Assembly (NCBI GenBank): GCA_905221605.1
Contig: CAJNDS010001313.1
Location: 753,163-813,073, forward strand
From: Symbiodinium natans
Taxonomy: Eukaryota; Sar; Dinophyceae; Suessiales; Symbiodiniaceae
Length of the DNA: 59,911 bases
Direction: 5' to 3'
A program made the translations under genes and the position numbers. The notes beneath the pieces were generated by a model. The model had not been told where the DNA came from, made no database searches, and saw only the letters and a program-made list of their open reading frames with translations. Of this stretch, positions 39,320-49,811 are shown one piece after another (the stretch's first letter is position 1; each line of letters begins with the position of its first letter).

Positions 39320-39990
39320 CAAGGGTTTCCTAGTAGGACTGGGGTGGTACAACTGGGGCCCGGGCCTCCACAGTTTGCAGTGTAACGGTGAGGGCTCCGA
39401 GTCAAACAAAAGAAGCCCCTAGAGATCGCGCTTATGGCTTTGAGGGCTTAAACGCCCTAAAAAACTAACAACCCTAAAACGTTTCAAGGTAGCCCTAACA
39501 CCCTAGAACCTAAAACCTATCCCTACCCCCCCCCCCCCCCAAAAAAAAAAGTGCTTTAAGCACATATGAAGGGGAGCCTTCATTTCTATAGGGTTCTAGC
39601 ACTGGGGAACGAAGCAGGTCCCATGATTTCGACCAAACCCGAGCTATCTAAGAACCCTACAACCCTCAAACCCCTCGAAAGCCTACACCCCAAAGCCTTA
39701 GCCTGCTGATCCCCATGCACCCCAAGACCATAAAATCCTGCTGCAAAGTGGGTAAGGAGGTAAGGGACCCCCCTATTTGAAAAGGGGTCCCTCTTATAAG
39801 GGCGCCGTACTCTGCACCGGGCCGCTATCTTGGGAGCTACCCGCCCTAAAACCGCAACCCCAAACCCTAAACCCGAAACCCAAACCCTTATTAAACCCAA
39901 AACCTAAACCCTAAAACCCTAAACCCTGAAACCCTGAAAACCCTAACACCCTACTTGTAAGTCCTACTTTAGAGAAACAGCCACCTCAAG

Positions 39991-40053
39991 GCCTGGGCGC
40001 CGACGTTGTGTGACCTGGGCTTCGCCAGCCAGGCGGAACCCTGGCGGCCAGAA
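39991..40053 (+). CDS. Exon candidate
   Basis: Reads AWAPTLCDLGFASQAEPWRP after CACCTCAAG; degenerate CCCTAAA upstream and TTTAGGA/TTTAGGG downstream. Unknown protein. Confidence 0.42.
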
Positions 40054-40366
40054 GAAGTTTAGGACTTTAGGAGTTTGAGGGTTGAAGGTATAGTTTAGGG
40101 TTTTTCGGGTTTTTAAGGGCTCGAGGGGGCTGTAGTTGGGTTCAGGGGTGTTGAGGGTTTTTTGCGGGGCTGAGGGACTTAGCTTGGGGCTTCCATGGCG
40201 AACTCGGGAGTGTGTTGGCCAGCTGTAAAACCCAAATCGTCCCTTTTAAGGGATTCTATTCTACGTGGGGTATAATCCATATGGCGAGCTACCCTGCTCA
40301 TAAAATCCAAATATGCCGAATGTACCTCCACCTTTGGGCTCGGTTCGTACTTAGGTAGCCGGGACC

Positions 40367-40412
40367 CTAAACCCTAAACCCTAAACCCTAAACCCTAAAC
40401 CCTAAACCCTAA
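40367..40412 (-). repeat. CCCTAAA array
   Basis: Six CCCTAAA units. A short possible coding piece (AAVVPSASHEILHPQ) lies downstream at about 40490-40535. Confidence 0.93.
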
Positions 40413-40545
40413 ACTCACCTCAAACTCGTCTAGTTCGTATCTCCGAGGAGCCTGCAAAGAGGCTCCCATACCCTTTGTTTTGAGGGCAGCTGCCGTTGTG
40501 CCTAGTGCGAGCCACGAGATCTTGCATCCACAACCCTACAATCCA

Positions 40546-40662
40546 CTACTTTTTGCTTGAGAACGCCCCAAAAACAAAACAAAAACATGAAGCTTCCTCA
40601 CAGGCGAACATTGGGATTATTGTCTTTTGTTTTTTTGGGGGGGGTTCTTAAGCCAATAGTGG
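40546..40662 (+). mobile_element. Family B element, copy 6
   Basis: CTACTTTTTGCTTGAGAACG at the left and GGTTCTTAAGCCAATAGTGG at the right. Confidence 0.78.
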
Positions 40663-40737
40663 TTCGTACACACATAGAAGCCATTCAACCCCAACCCTTC
40701 CCTCCACTCTCGTAGCTTGAGAACCCTTGAATAGACT

Positions 40738-40850
40738 TACTACCCAGGACCCCTGGAAGGATCCAAAAGTAGGACCCCCAAATAGGACCCTATACTACCA
40801 TTCTGTTAAAGGGATCGACTTTTGGGATCTTCCCAGGGCCTTGGGTAGAA
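40738..40850 (+). mobile_element. Family D inverted-repeat element
   Basis: Left TACCCAGGACCCCTGGAAGG then ATCCAAAAGTAG; right CGACTTTTGGGATCTTCCCA then GGGCCTTGGGTA; inverted repeats of about 30 bases. Confidence 0.75.
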
Positions 40851-40923
40851 GGGACAGCTGAGGAGTTCATGGTGACCACAACCACCGGTGAGCTGCTGGG
40901 ATAAATTTCTGAATGGGAAGAAG

Positions 40924-41011
40924 TTAATCCCCTCCCCCTAATATTAAACCCCCCCCTACGTTTTTAATATTAGGGGGTAGGGGGGGTTTAATATTAGGGG
41001 GAGGGGATTAA
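40924..41011. repeat. Near-perfect palindrome with 35-base arms
   Basis: Left arm 40924-40959 begins TTAATCCCCTCCCCCTAATA; right arm 40977-41011 is its complement with a single one-base difference. The 17-base centre repeats part of the arm (TTTTTAATATTAGGGGG). Confidence 0.92.
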
Positions 41012-41168
41012 TCAGAGAACCGAGCACCCCCCTTGCAGAGCTAGGCAACACATCCGACCAGGCATCAGGATCCCCATATGTGGTTTGTCTGTTTGCTCTC
41101 GGGTACGCAGCTCTCTGGGTAGGGACGGCGTGGTTTTTTTGGGAGTTGTTCGTTGAAGATGAAGGGCC

Positions 41169-41345
41169 ATGTTTTTTGCATTTTGGAACCTCAAGCTGGT
41201 GGTGGTTCCTCAACCAACAAGCACACCATGCTTCTGCACACCTGACCCGGAAAAGCACAACTGTGAGCTTGAAGAATCAGAAATCACAACACGCCACAAT
41301 CAAGTTTGCAAAAGCACCTCCACTGGATTTGAGCCTGAACCCTGC
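41169..41345 (+). CDS. Cys-rich segment, possible exon
   Basis: The + frame has spaced cysteines: STPCFCTPDPEKHNCELEES then EITTRHNQVCKSTSTGFEPE and PC. The overlapping frame (MVCLFALGYAALWVGTAW, from 41080) is also open and hydrophobic, so the locus may have a membrane-type exon followed by this one. Exact splice sites not resolved. Confidence 0.3.
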
Positions 41346-42013
41346 AACCCGAAACCCGCCGGGCTTAGAGTCTAGGGCTTTAGGCAACCCTTCACGCAAA
41401 CCCTTCGGCTCTACCCTGAATGTGCCCTAACCCTGGAACCTCACCCCAAAACCCTAAACCCCGAATCCCACTACACCCTATGAACCTCCTAACCCCTGCC
41501 AAAGCCCAGGCCGATCATGTTCAACTTGGAAGGCAACCCCGCGTCCCAGTCACCCGGCCCTTGCTGGGCACCTTTAGAGTTTTGGGGGTGTTTGTGGTGT
41601 AAGGTTTGGGCTTGAGTGTTTAAGGATGAGGGTCGGCTTTTTGTGGGTTTTTTCAGCGTTGCCGGTGGCCTCTTGAGGAATTCGGGATCACAGAAACTTC
41701 GGGTTTTGGGTGCTCCGAGCGTTTTCGGGGGGGGGGGGTGCTTCGGGTTTTAGGGTTTAGGGTATGTAGGGTAGCGCTGAATACCCACCATCAGCCCACC
41801 GCTCGCGACACCCAGTCCCCCTGCACCCAAGAACTTCTTGGAATGTATTTCCCTTGGGCCCGTGATGCTTTGGGAGGGAGCACAACATCCAAACCTCGCA
41901 GCTGTAATCTGGGGCTCTAAAGAAGTGATCAGGCTCTCACATGGCCCCCCTTTGGCATAGTGGGGTTTAGGGTTTAGGGTTTAGGGTTTGGGGTTAGGGT
42001 TTAGGGAACATCG

Positions 42014-42989
42014 GAACCCGTCAAGGGTTTCATGGAGTATATGAGAGGTCTGGACTCGTTTTTGTGCAGGTTCAACTACACAGGCCCAGACATAATTCTG
42101 GCAAATAAGCCATGTATTCGTGAGATCGGTGGGCTGTCGGAGCGAGTCAAAAGGGTTTGGGGGGATTTAGGGTCTATGGAAGCTATTTAGGGTTCAGGTG
42201 CTGGGCCATTGAAAAAACATAGAGCAAACCTGCCAAGCTCAAACCGAAAAGCCCAACCGACACTTGCCTTTGCGGAAATTAGGCGCCTTGCCTCCGGAAG
42301 GAGGGGTTGGGGGAGCTTCTGTAAGTAACTTTTTCAGCATGGGTAGTCAAACACACTAGGCATCCATCATGGGTTCCCCTACTACCCCCCCTTCTATATT
42401 ACCCCCCCCCTCCCTAGACTCCCCCCAAAATTCAGGCTATTTTGGCATCCAAGGTACGAGCAGAACGGCTACAACTTCAACTCAGAGGGCGCTTCGCAGA
42501 ACGTGTTTGAGCCACCTGGTGCGACAGTAGCCCCCCGTCCCCCCCCCCCAAGCTCGAAAAACCAACAAAAAGCCCTAAGCCATGCACCATTCGGCGGATC
42601 CAGGGGTTCTTCGCCTGTGGTCATAAGTCGGGTAGCTGCAGTTCTGATGGCCTAGATCAACTCGCTTGGGTTGTACACACTAGTCTTCGTCTTGCTGCGC
42701 GTGAGCCTCCCCGGCGTGGTGTAGAAAGCTTCACCCCGCAAAGCATCCCTCTTTGGGGTTGGTTGAAGGTGTAGGGTTTCGGGCTGATCCAAGTTGGGAT
42801 GTTTTCCCCCATTTTCTGGCAGTCCTTACCCCCCCCTATTATAATCCCTATTAAGACTGTTAGGGGGGGAAACATTCCAAGATGCAAGTTCGGCCGAACC
42901 GCATTGGCTTCCCCTCGAGCGACCCGCCCGAGCAGACCACTTCAAGCGCTAACTTGTCTGAGGATCTGAACCTACTGAACTCCACTTAG
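42014..42989 (+). CDS. Unidentified gene, last three exons
   Basis: Exons 42014-42153 (FMEYMRGLDSFLCRFNYTGP ... KPCIREIGGLSERVK), 42436-42518 (RLFWHPRYEQNGYNFNSEGA ... FEPP) and 42889-42989 (VRPNRIGFPSSDPPEQTTSS ... LNLLNST, stop TAG at 42987). The phases join through all three: AG|G makes Arg, G|TT makes Val. First junction: AAAAG|GGTTTGG with TTCAG|GCTAT (shared AGG). Second: CCTG|GTGCGA (GT) with TGCAAG|TTCGG. The last intron ends with a family E element whose right end lies only eight bases before the splice site. Tyr/Asn-rich and polar C-terminus; no family recognised. Confidence 0.6.
42794..42880 (+). mobile_element. Family E element at the 3' end of an intron
   Basis: TTGGGATGTTTTCCCCCATT at the left and GGGGGGAAACATTCCAA at the right (inverted). 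Core TATAATCCCTATTAAGACTG is shared with the other copies. Confidence 0.8.
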
Positions 42990-43118
42990 GGCGGGTGTAG
43001 GGTTTTAGGTCTTCGGGTTATGCCCCCCTCCGTTTCAGTCTCAAGCCGGAGGGAACTCTCCTCTCCCTAACCATCCACCATGGCCTAAACCCTACACCCC
43101 AATGACCACATTCATTCT

Positions 43119-43200
43119 TTGGAGCAGTCCTTAATAGGGATTGGAGTACCCCTAATCATAATCCCTAATAAGGACTGTTAGTATAAAGGGCGAACATCCC
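43119..43200 (+). mobile_element. Family E element, copy 3
   Basis: Core ATAATCCCTAATAAGGACTG and right end GTATAAAGGGCGAACATCCC; the left end is degenerate. Confidence 0.7.
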
Positions 43201-43249
43201 ACTTCATTCTCATAAATAATCTCAAACCCTAAGCCCCCGGGGGCCCAAA

Positions 43250-43354
43250 GTGTCGAGGAATCCAAACTCGGCTGTGGAGAAGCAGGGGCCACCACCAGCA
43301 CCAAACACGCTCCAGATCTCCACCTACAAGCCCTATCAGCCCCCTGGATTTGCG
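43250..43354 (+). CDS. Exon candidate, Pro-rich
   Basis: Reads VSRNPNSAVEKQGPPPAPNT then LQISTYKPYQPPGFA after GGCCCAAAG. Ends at GCGGGTTTG, just before TTTAGGG units. Polar and Pro-rich; family unknown. Confidence 0.45.
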
Positions 43355-43825
43355 GGTTTGGGGTTTAGGGTTTAGGGTTCTGGAGTTGTGGGTTTTACGG
43401 TTTCGGGCTTGCGGGATGTGGGATTTCATTGCAGATTTCCCCTAGTTGGGTTTCGGGTTTTAGGGGGCGCTTTTCCTTATTTTGTAGGAAGAAGCAGGTT
43501 TAGCATGTGTAGTCCTTGGGCATGTATGGTTGCGGGCTTTGGGGATATAGTTCCATGGCAGATTTTCCCTGGTGGATGTTTTGGAGGTCTAGGCTTCGGT
43601 CTGTGCGATTTGGTGTTTCAGGGTTTCCTTATGTGGGTTTAGGGCTTAGGGTTTAGGGTTTAGCGTCTGACTTCTCAGCTCAGAGCATCGAATTTGTTGG
43701 CGTGTTTGGTCTCAAGCTTTAGGGGCTTCGGGCTTTTTGAACCTTCAAGGGGCTCCGTGCCAGTGCCGTGAGCTGCCGTACTTCACTTGCCCCGTTCCCA
43801 AAACAAAACCTGCAAACCCTAAACC

Positions 43826-43914
43826 TTGGCATGTTCCCCTTATATAAGAGGCATTATAGTACCCCCTATCATAATCCCTATGAAGGACTGCTAGTATAAG
43901 GGGGAACGTCCCAA
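43826..43914 (+). mobile_element. Family E element, copy 4
   Basis: TTGGCATGTTCCCCTTATAT at the left and TATAAGGGGGAACGTCCCAA at the right; the cleanest inverted ends of the family (about 20 bases). Confidence 0.85.
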
Positions 43915-43931
43915 CCGTAAACTCCAAAAAA

Positions 43932-44070
43932 AAGTCTCTGGGGCGGCCAAAGCTGGGCAATGAGGAAGTGCTCTGCGAAACCTGGGGACCTGAGGTTCGG
44001 CCAGCCGACGACCACCATGACCCCCATGTTCACGCGAACGGCCACGACCGTCCTCCGGGCCATAAATCGA
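43932..44070 (+). CDS. Exon candidate, His/Asp-rich
   Basis: Reads SLGRPKLGNEEVLCETWGPE then VRPADDHHDPHVHANGHDRP. A second frame (KPGDLRFGQPTTTMTPMFTR) is open with a stop at 44069. His/Asp density could mean metal binding, but no family is recognised. Confidence 0.4.
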
Positions 44071-44238
44071 TAGCCCCCTCAGGAATTGTCTTGAATGCTC
44101 ATGTTTTTTTGCAAATTTTCTGTTGTTCAGGCTCTGCGGGGAGTATAGAAATGTTTTCCTATGGGGTAGAAGAGTGCCCTGAAGGGGCTTAGGGCTTGTT
44201 TGGCTTAGGGCTTGATGGTTTGAGAGCTCTTGAGCATA

Positions 44239-44358
44239 GCTGTTCTCACATTCGCTGGCATATGTTTGGAGGGGGCCAAGAGGCCGCGGACATCATCATA
44301 CAGGCTTTCGAGTTCAGGATTTGGGCGGTTCTGTCAGTGATCGTCCCCGTGTTGGGAG
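44239..44358 (+). CDS. Exon candidate with a hydrophobic helix
   Basis: Reads CSHIRWHMFGGGQEAADIII then QAFEFRIWAVLSVIVPVLG, ending GGAG|GTGAGG (canonical donor). Probably a membrane protein exon; family not recognised. Confidence 0.45.
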
Positions 44359-45190
44359 GTGAGGGTCTAGCTCAAGAAGCAGCGCCTGATTACCACAGTG
44401 TCCCCAAAATATGTGGGGGGTCAGAAACAAGGGCAGGATTTGGATCTTCGGGGTCTATCCATAGGGTGCCCCCCTGGAAAACTTAGGACGTTCAGTGGTG
44501 GGCAATATTTGCCTGCAGTACAGGAGCTTGGGGTTTTAGGGGCTTGTGGATGTAGGGCTTGGGGTTGGGAGACAGGGCTTGGAGGGTTTTAAGGTTTGGG
44601 ATTTATGGATTTAGGGCTGGGGGGGCTTCCGGGTTTGGGGATTTTGGTTTGGGTTTGTTGGGTCTGGGGTTTAGTGGGTTTTTGGGTGTTTCATGGTGCA
44701 GTGCTTCAGGTTTAGCGTTCAGTGTCTATGGTTTCACGGTTGAGTGCTCAGGTTCATGGTTTGGGGTTTCATCTTTCAGAGTGGACAGCTTCGAAGACAA
44801 GTCTTAACAGGGGCACAAAGGGATCTTAGAGGCACTTCGTTCGAGCCCTACAAACCCCAAGCCTGAGGTCACCACGACAGCTCCTTGGGATGGTCAAACC
44901 ATCGAGGCGTTCCGGGTTTGGGGGTTTTAGGGTTTAGGGTATAGGAGAGTTTCCCGGTTTGCAGGGGTTTGAGGCACGGCGACCGTAAGGGCTTTGGGTG
45001 ACAGCCTCGGTGCCCGAAAGCTTTCAAAAGGAATTTCAGGGACCCTGGTGCATGTTTCTTCCTTCTTAAGGACTTCCCATATTCCCGGTGCCCCTTGTGT
45101 TTTTTGTGGGGGGCGGGGCTCCAGACTCCGTCTTCTTATTATCAGCCGAGCCGAGGGTTCTCTCAGTCACCCCAAGCCCGAATTCCCAAG

Positions 45191-45242
45191 CCCTGAATCA
45201 ATCGTCGTTCTTGAGCAGCCATCTCTCAACAACCCTCCAAAC
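45191..45242 (+). CDS. Exon candidate
   Basis: Reads PESIVVLEQPSLNNPPN and ends AAC|GTGAGTAAA, an ideal GT donor. The frame is open upstream to 44994, so the exon may be longer. Confidence 0.42.
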
Positions 45243-45364
45243 GTGAGTAAAGACCGAACACACTACCGCTAACCCTAAACCCTAAACCTGAACCACCCTG
45301 AGCCCTGTAAGCCCTGAACCCCAAACCCTGAACCCTGAACCCCAAATCCGCCTCTGGTGGCCAG

Positions 45365-45433
45365 CTGACGCCCATCCCGATAGCCACCACGCCGATGCTG
45401 GGGGCGGCCTACTGCGAGCAACCGACCTGGCAG
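45365..45433 (+). CDS. Exon candidate
   Basis: Reads LTPIPIATTPMLGAAYCEQP then TWQ, after GGTGGCCAG and ending TGGCAG|GCACC (GC donor). CCCTAAA-like units precede it. Confidence 0.48.
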
Positions 45434-45960
45434 GCACCGCCAGGGCTTCAGCGGTTCAGGGCTTACGGGGGCCAGGATTTCGGGTTTAGAGTTTACGGTT
45501 TTCGAGGTCCACGGGAGATATAACCGGGTTCTGAGTAGGGTTGCGATGGCTATACCTGTAAGTAGGGTAAACATGGCTTTGGCATTGTGTTTCTTATCCC
45601 TACGTAGAACTACCCATAAACCACCACCAAACTGAAGCCAAACCAGGCCTGCTTCCCGGTTATAGGTTTTCGGGCGCTGAGTGCCCCAGGATATTGTCTG
45701 GAAGCCATGAAACTCCCTGGGCCCCGACCCCCCCATAATTCCAGTAGTTAGGGGATCCCTTTCCAAGCGCCGCCCTCGCTACCCCCTTTCGGTTTTGGGG
45801 TGTAGGTCCTACAATACCTTCATACCACTACGTTCTTTCTCGTTCTACCCATTCTACCCCAAACCCTAAACCCTAAACGCTTCTGACCAGGTTCTACCTA
45901 TTGCTACCCCTGCTTATAACCCTCTAAACCCTAAACCTTGGAGAGCTTCGGGTTTCTGAG

Positions 45961-46023
45961 GAGCGGGCAACCGCGCCCTACACCGAATGGGTGGCGACCT
46001 CGGAAACGGTTTTGCCACTTTAG
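45961..46023 (+). CDS. Terminal exon candidate
   Basis: Reads ERATAPYTEWVATSETVLPL then TAG, after GGTTTCTGAG and degenerate CCCTAAA. Confidence 0.45.
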   Translation, partial: ERATAPYTEWVATSETVLPL

Positions 46024-46415
46024 GCTTCGGGCATTGATATCTTTGCTTTCGAGGGCTTTGCAGGGTGTTAGGATTGTTTGGGATCTTGCGTTTAGGGTGT
46101 TAAGGGTTGCTTGGGTTGTTTGGGATCTTGCTGTTGATGCTACTAGGGTGGTTGCCTGAATGGCCATTGGGGGGGTTTCGCGTATGTTTGTTTTCGGGGG
46201 AATGTTGGGGGATGCTCACAACATCCGAAGCCTTGAACCTTGCACCCTAAACCCTTACTCTTGAGCCCTGGGCCCTAAACCCTAAGGCCCCCTAACTTCT
46301 CCAGCTCGACACCTGAACCCAAGCCCTTTAAGCTTGAAATCTCAAGTCCTGGGCCCTACACCTCATCCCTCATCCCCCAGCCACACTACCGCGCCAGATC
46401 CCCAAACACCGTCGA

Positions 46416-46566
46416 GGGTTCTCCTCAACTTTGGCTGTGACGGTTCATTCAGCTCATTTCTTCCCGAATCTCCCGAAGCTATCTATTCCATGGGATTCTT
46501 CAGAAAATTCGGAAGGCTTCTTCTGTTCGCGGTTGTTTTCATTCCGGGAGTTGGGCGTTTTCCGAA
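46416..46566 (+). CDS. Exon candidate with a hydrophobic helix
   Basis: Reads VLLNFGCDGSFSSFLPESPE ... FRKFGRLLLFAVVFIPGVG and ends near CCGAAG. The frame is open from 46334 to 46714, so the ends are uncertain. Confidence 0.4.
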
Positions 46567-46707
46567 GGATGCGAATCCGGTCCTCCCCCCACTACCCCCA
46601 TGCTCATCCGCACCCCTGCATCCACACCCACCATGTTCCTTATGGACTAGGGTACCAAAGACGAAACCCCTAAAGCCTCAACCCATAGAGATCCCCGAGC
46701 CGGCAAG

Positions 46708-46818
46708 GAGCTGAACTTCAATCTGAATCAGGAGATTGCTGCTAAGGGTGAATGCGTTCATCCTGGGTTGTATACCGCAGGGTTGATGGCTCGGTTATGG
46801 TGCCTAGAGTGCGGATGA
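46708..46818 (+). CDS. Terminal exon candidate
   Basis: Reads ELNFNLNQEIAAKGECVHPG then LYTAGLMARLWCLECG and TGA at 46816, after GGCAAG. Confidence 0.48.
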   Translation, partial: ELNFNLNQEIAAKGECVHPGLYTAGLMARLWCLECG

Positions 46819-46934
46819 GCGTCATCTTCCTTGCCTGTTTCAAACCCCCACCCCTTCATGTGATGTACGGAAGGTGTTGAAGTCCCATCCTTCTTTGCGG
46901 ATTTCAGCAAGGCGGTTAAACCCTTTCCAGTGGA

Positions 46935-47062
46935 ATGGCCCCCCTTACACTAAAAGTCCTTTATGGGGAATGTAGTACCCCCGAAAAAACAATCCCTATT
47001 AAGGACTGTGAGTATAAACAATCCCTATTAAGGACTGTGAGTATAAAGGGGAACATCCCAAC
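46935..47062 (+). mobile_element. Family E element, copy 5, with internal duplication
   Basis: TGGCCCCCCTTACACTAAAA at the left, AAAGGGGAACATCCCA at the right. AACAATCCCTATTAAGGACT is repeated in tandem. Confidence 0.75.
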
Positions 47063-47295
47063 CCAACCATCTGAAGCCCCAACCCCTAAAGCAGGGAAGC
47101 CTACTTGAAGTATAGGGTTCAGGGTTTGGGGATTGTTTGGGGCTACAACTTTCAAACTTAGTAGTAGAGTCGGTAACCTGTAACCTTTTTCGGGGGTATG
47201 AGAATCCCTCAAAGGTTAACCTTCAGTTCCCCCAGGATACTGGACCCTAAACCCTAAACCCTAAACCTCGTATGTCTTCGTGAGCCCCAAGTCAG

Positions 47296-47343
47296 GAGAT
47301 CCTGGATCGGATCTTTGCACAGCTCTACCCTTTCTTTACAAAG
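47296..47343 (+). CDS. Small exon candidate
   Basis: Sixteen codons EILDRIFAQLYPFFTK between AAGTCAG and ACAAAG|GCCAGC (GC donor). Strongly coding-like; family unknown. Confidence 0.45.
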
Positions 47344-47465
47344 GCCAGCGGAACCCTCAATCCGAAACCCTAAGAACCTTGGACCCTAAACAGGGTTTAG
47401 GGTTCAGGGTTTTGGCTTTAGGGTTTGTGGTTTGGAGTTTAGGGGTTCTTCCTTGCTGGTGTTAA

Positions 47466-47635
47466 TGCAGTGAATGTATAGAAAATAATATTGAAGGAGA
47501 AAATGAAAATGATAAAGAAGGAGTATCTAATCAAAAAACTGGTGATAATACAAAATGGATGTAATTTGGTTTTGATTTTAATTTTGTTTTGCCTTTTTTT
47601 TGTGTTTGATATCGCTTTCTTTTAATGGGCTTAGG
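47466..47635 (+). other. A+T-rich island with Asn/Glu/Lys open frame
   Basis: This stretch is far richer in A+T than its neighbours. A + frame from about 47466 reads CSECIENNIEGENENDKEG then VSNQKTGDNTKWM and TAA, using almost only A/T-ending codons. It is followed by a T-rich stretch (GATTTTAATTTTGTTTTGCC). Confidence 0.6.
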
Positions 47636-47637
47636 GC

Positions 47638-47753
47638 AGAACATTCAGACCGTAAGGTTGCGGCCCCAAATGACAGTTGGGCATTTGGGCCTTCAAGAGA
47701 GTTTCAGGAGTCCGAGATGGGAAGGGAAGGCAGCCTCCATCCCTGCTTTGGGT
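47638..47753 (+). CDS. Exon candidate, frame undecided
   Basis: Two + frames are open: AEHSDRKVAAPNDSWAFGPS and QNIQTVRLRPQMTVGHLGLQ. TTTAGGG units follow directly after CTGCTTTGG. Confidence 0.4.
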
Positions 47754-48090
47754 TTAGGGTTTAGGGTTTAGTCCCTAAGCCCTAAGCCCTCAACCCTCAG
47801 AAGCCCATGCGAACACCTGCACCCACCGAGCATTGCCGACGCCTGACTCCGGATCATGGGCTCTGTTTTTTTGCAATCCCCAGCCCTGAAAGCCGAAGAG
47901 CCCGAAGCCCGAAAACCGTCGACTCGGTACTACGATTCAGATTGGATAGGTGTTACCTGATGAAAGACCCTGAACTTCTGTCCTTGAGCCCTAAACGTAG
48001 TCCTAAACCGGAAACCCTGAAGTCAGCAGCTTGAACCCTAAGCTTTTCAACATCAAGCCCCGATCCCACTGATGTTGGCTTTGGATCCAG

Positions 48091-48162
48091 GTGCCGAAGT
48101 ACTTCTTCACGCAGCGGCCGCTGAACAATGAGCATGCGCGGGTTCCCGGGTCGTCGCGTTGA
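48091..48162 (+). CDS. Terminal exon candidate
   Basis: Reads VPKYFFTQRPLNNEHARVPG then SSR and TGA at 48160, after TTGGATCCAG. An earlier piece near 47940-47985 (RLDRCYLMKDPELL) may belong to the same gene. Confidence 0.48.
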   Translation: MPKYFFTQRPLNNEHARVPGSSR

Positions 48163-48390
48163 GGGCTTAGGGTGGTTTTGAGCTTGGGGTTAAAGACAGG
48201 CATCCCCTTTTTGGGAGTTTAGGGTTGAAGCCTTTAAGGGTTTGGGGCTCTAAAGTCTGTCCTTGCCTCACCTATCTCAAGCTACTTCCGAAATCCCCCC
48301 CCTCCAAGTTCTTTGGGCTTTGGGGTTCAGCGCGGCAACCTCGGAGCCTATTTTTTGGGGATTGACTGGCTTAAGCCTTAGCAGGTGCAG

Positions 48391-48467
48391 GCATGTATGC
48401 ATGTGCTGAGGGTGCTGTCATGCGGCAGGGATTGGCCCAAGACGGCGGTTGCGTGTTCTGGACTTAG
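48391..48467 (+). CDS. Exon candidate
   Basis: After AGGTGCAG reads MYACAEGAVMRQGLAQDGGC then VFWT and TAG. The alternative frame from 48385 (MQACMHVLRVLSCGRDWPKT) is open for 90 codons, so the choice is uncertain. Confidence 0.38.
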
Positions 48468-48638
48468 GGGGGCGTTCCCAGATGTTGGTAAGGAGGATAC
48501 CATTATGGGTTCTACAAGGGGCATCCTATTTGGGCAAATAAGTATACTCTCTTTTTTCGACTTGACACTGCTGGCAGCGGATCGACAGCTGATGCAACCC
48601 CAGCCGAAAGATTTCCGGAAAAGACACAAAACTACGAA

Positions 48639-48712
48639 CATAGGACCCCCAAAATAGGCCCCCAAATAGTAGGATCCCCCTTAAAATAAGGACCCCAAGA
48701 ATGAAGCCCTAA
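48639..48712. mobile_element. Family C-related short element
   Basis: CCCCCAAATAGTAGGATCCC and AATAAGGACCCCAAGAATGA; nearly repeats 22854-22920. Confidence 0.6.
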
Positions 48713-48884
48713 TATATTTAACTTCCCAAAAGAGGTGGCCAGGAAGAGGCATGAGTCGGCTGGAACCCCCAGACAAGCTACTCTTCTCCTTTCAAAGCGG
48801 TGAAGACAAGCTGATCAGTTGCGACAAATTGCCTTGGGGTTCAGGGTTGCGTCGTGAGGAGTTTCTCCGACTCTTGCAAACGTC

Positions 48885-49175
48885 ATGAATTCAACCCGGT
48901 TGCTGTTTAAGGAGCTGAAACAGACACCAGATGGCATGGTCAAGCCGAGAAGCTGGCGTAGCCTCCTTATTCCGGGAACTGAAGGAGTTCCTTATCAACA
49001 TCCCAGTCCCACATAAGCCCAACTTCAAGGTGCGACTGGTCTGGGAGGCTTACGTCAAGCGTAGCTCGCAGCTGAAGTGGCTTGGGGCGTACCCTTGCCC
49101 GCCTCTTGGCTGGCGACAAGTATCCAAACTACACATACCACTTGCATGGGCCCCAAAATTCTCAGAGTTCCCATA
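48885..49175 (+). CDS. Exon cluster of unidentified gene
   Basis: Two pieces in different frames: MNSTRLLFKELKQTPDGM (from 48885), and FRELKEFLINIPVPHKPNFK then VRLVWEAYVKRSSQLKWLG (about 48975-49085). A third piece in another frame (LARLLAGDKYPNYTYHLHG) follows. The middle piece is the clearest. Note the similar FKELK / FRELKE motifs, which suggest a small internal repeat. Intron positions not resolved. Confidence 0.42.
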
Positions 49176-49811
49176 AACCCCTGCTACTACGATATGTGCA
49201 CCTTGATCTAGGACCCAGAGTAGTCAGCGCCTTAGCGCCTTCGGGGTTTAGGCTTGCTAAGGTTACCCTAAACTCTGAACCCGAAAAACCCCTAATCAAT
49301 CCAACTGGGAGGTTCATGGGGTCGTTGGAAGGTAAGAATTTACGACCCAAAAAGGCTACAACCCTAGAACCCCAGAACCTAGAACCCCAAAGTACACAAC
49401 TCGAAACCCTCAAACCCTAGAGCCACGCGCGATAGCTACCCGCGAACCTCCAACAGAGAAGGGGCCCTCCCAGAAAAGCTGAGAGGGCTCAGAATTCAGA
49501 AATTCAAAGGTTGGTTTTGGGGCTCAGGGTTTGGTGTTTAAGGTTTGGGGTTTCGGTTTTGAGCTTTCGGGTTCAAGGTCGAGGGTGGTTTTGGGGTTCA
49601 GGGTTTCGGGTTTGGGGTTTAGGGGGAACTCCGAGCCCGAAACACCTAAACCCGAAGAAGGATCCTAGAAAACCCCAGAACCGGGGTCATGTTCATATGT
49701 TACATATCCCACCGGCATCGTTCTGGGGTCCTAACAAGAAGAGTTTAAATCATCCCAAACATGAACACGGAAGTGGGTAACCTTACGGTTTTAAGCCCCC
49801 CGCGAAAATGC
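49176..49811. other. No supported gene
   Basis: G-rich, degenerate TTTAGGG-like and CCCGAAA-like text with frames open on both strands. Confidence 0.4.
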
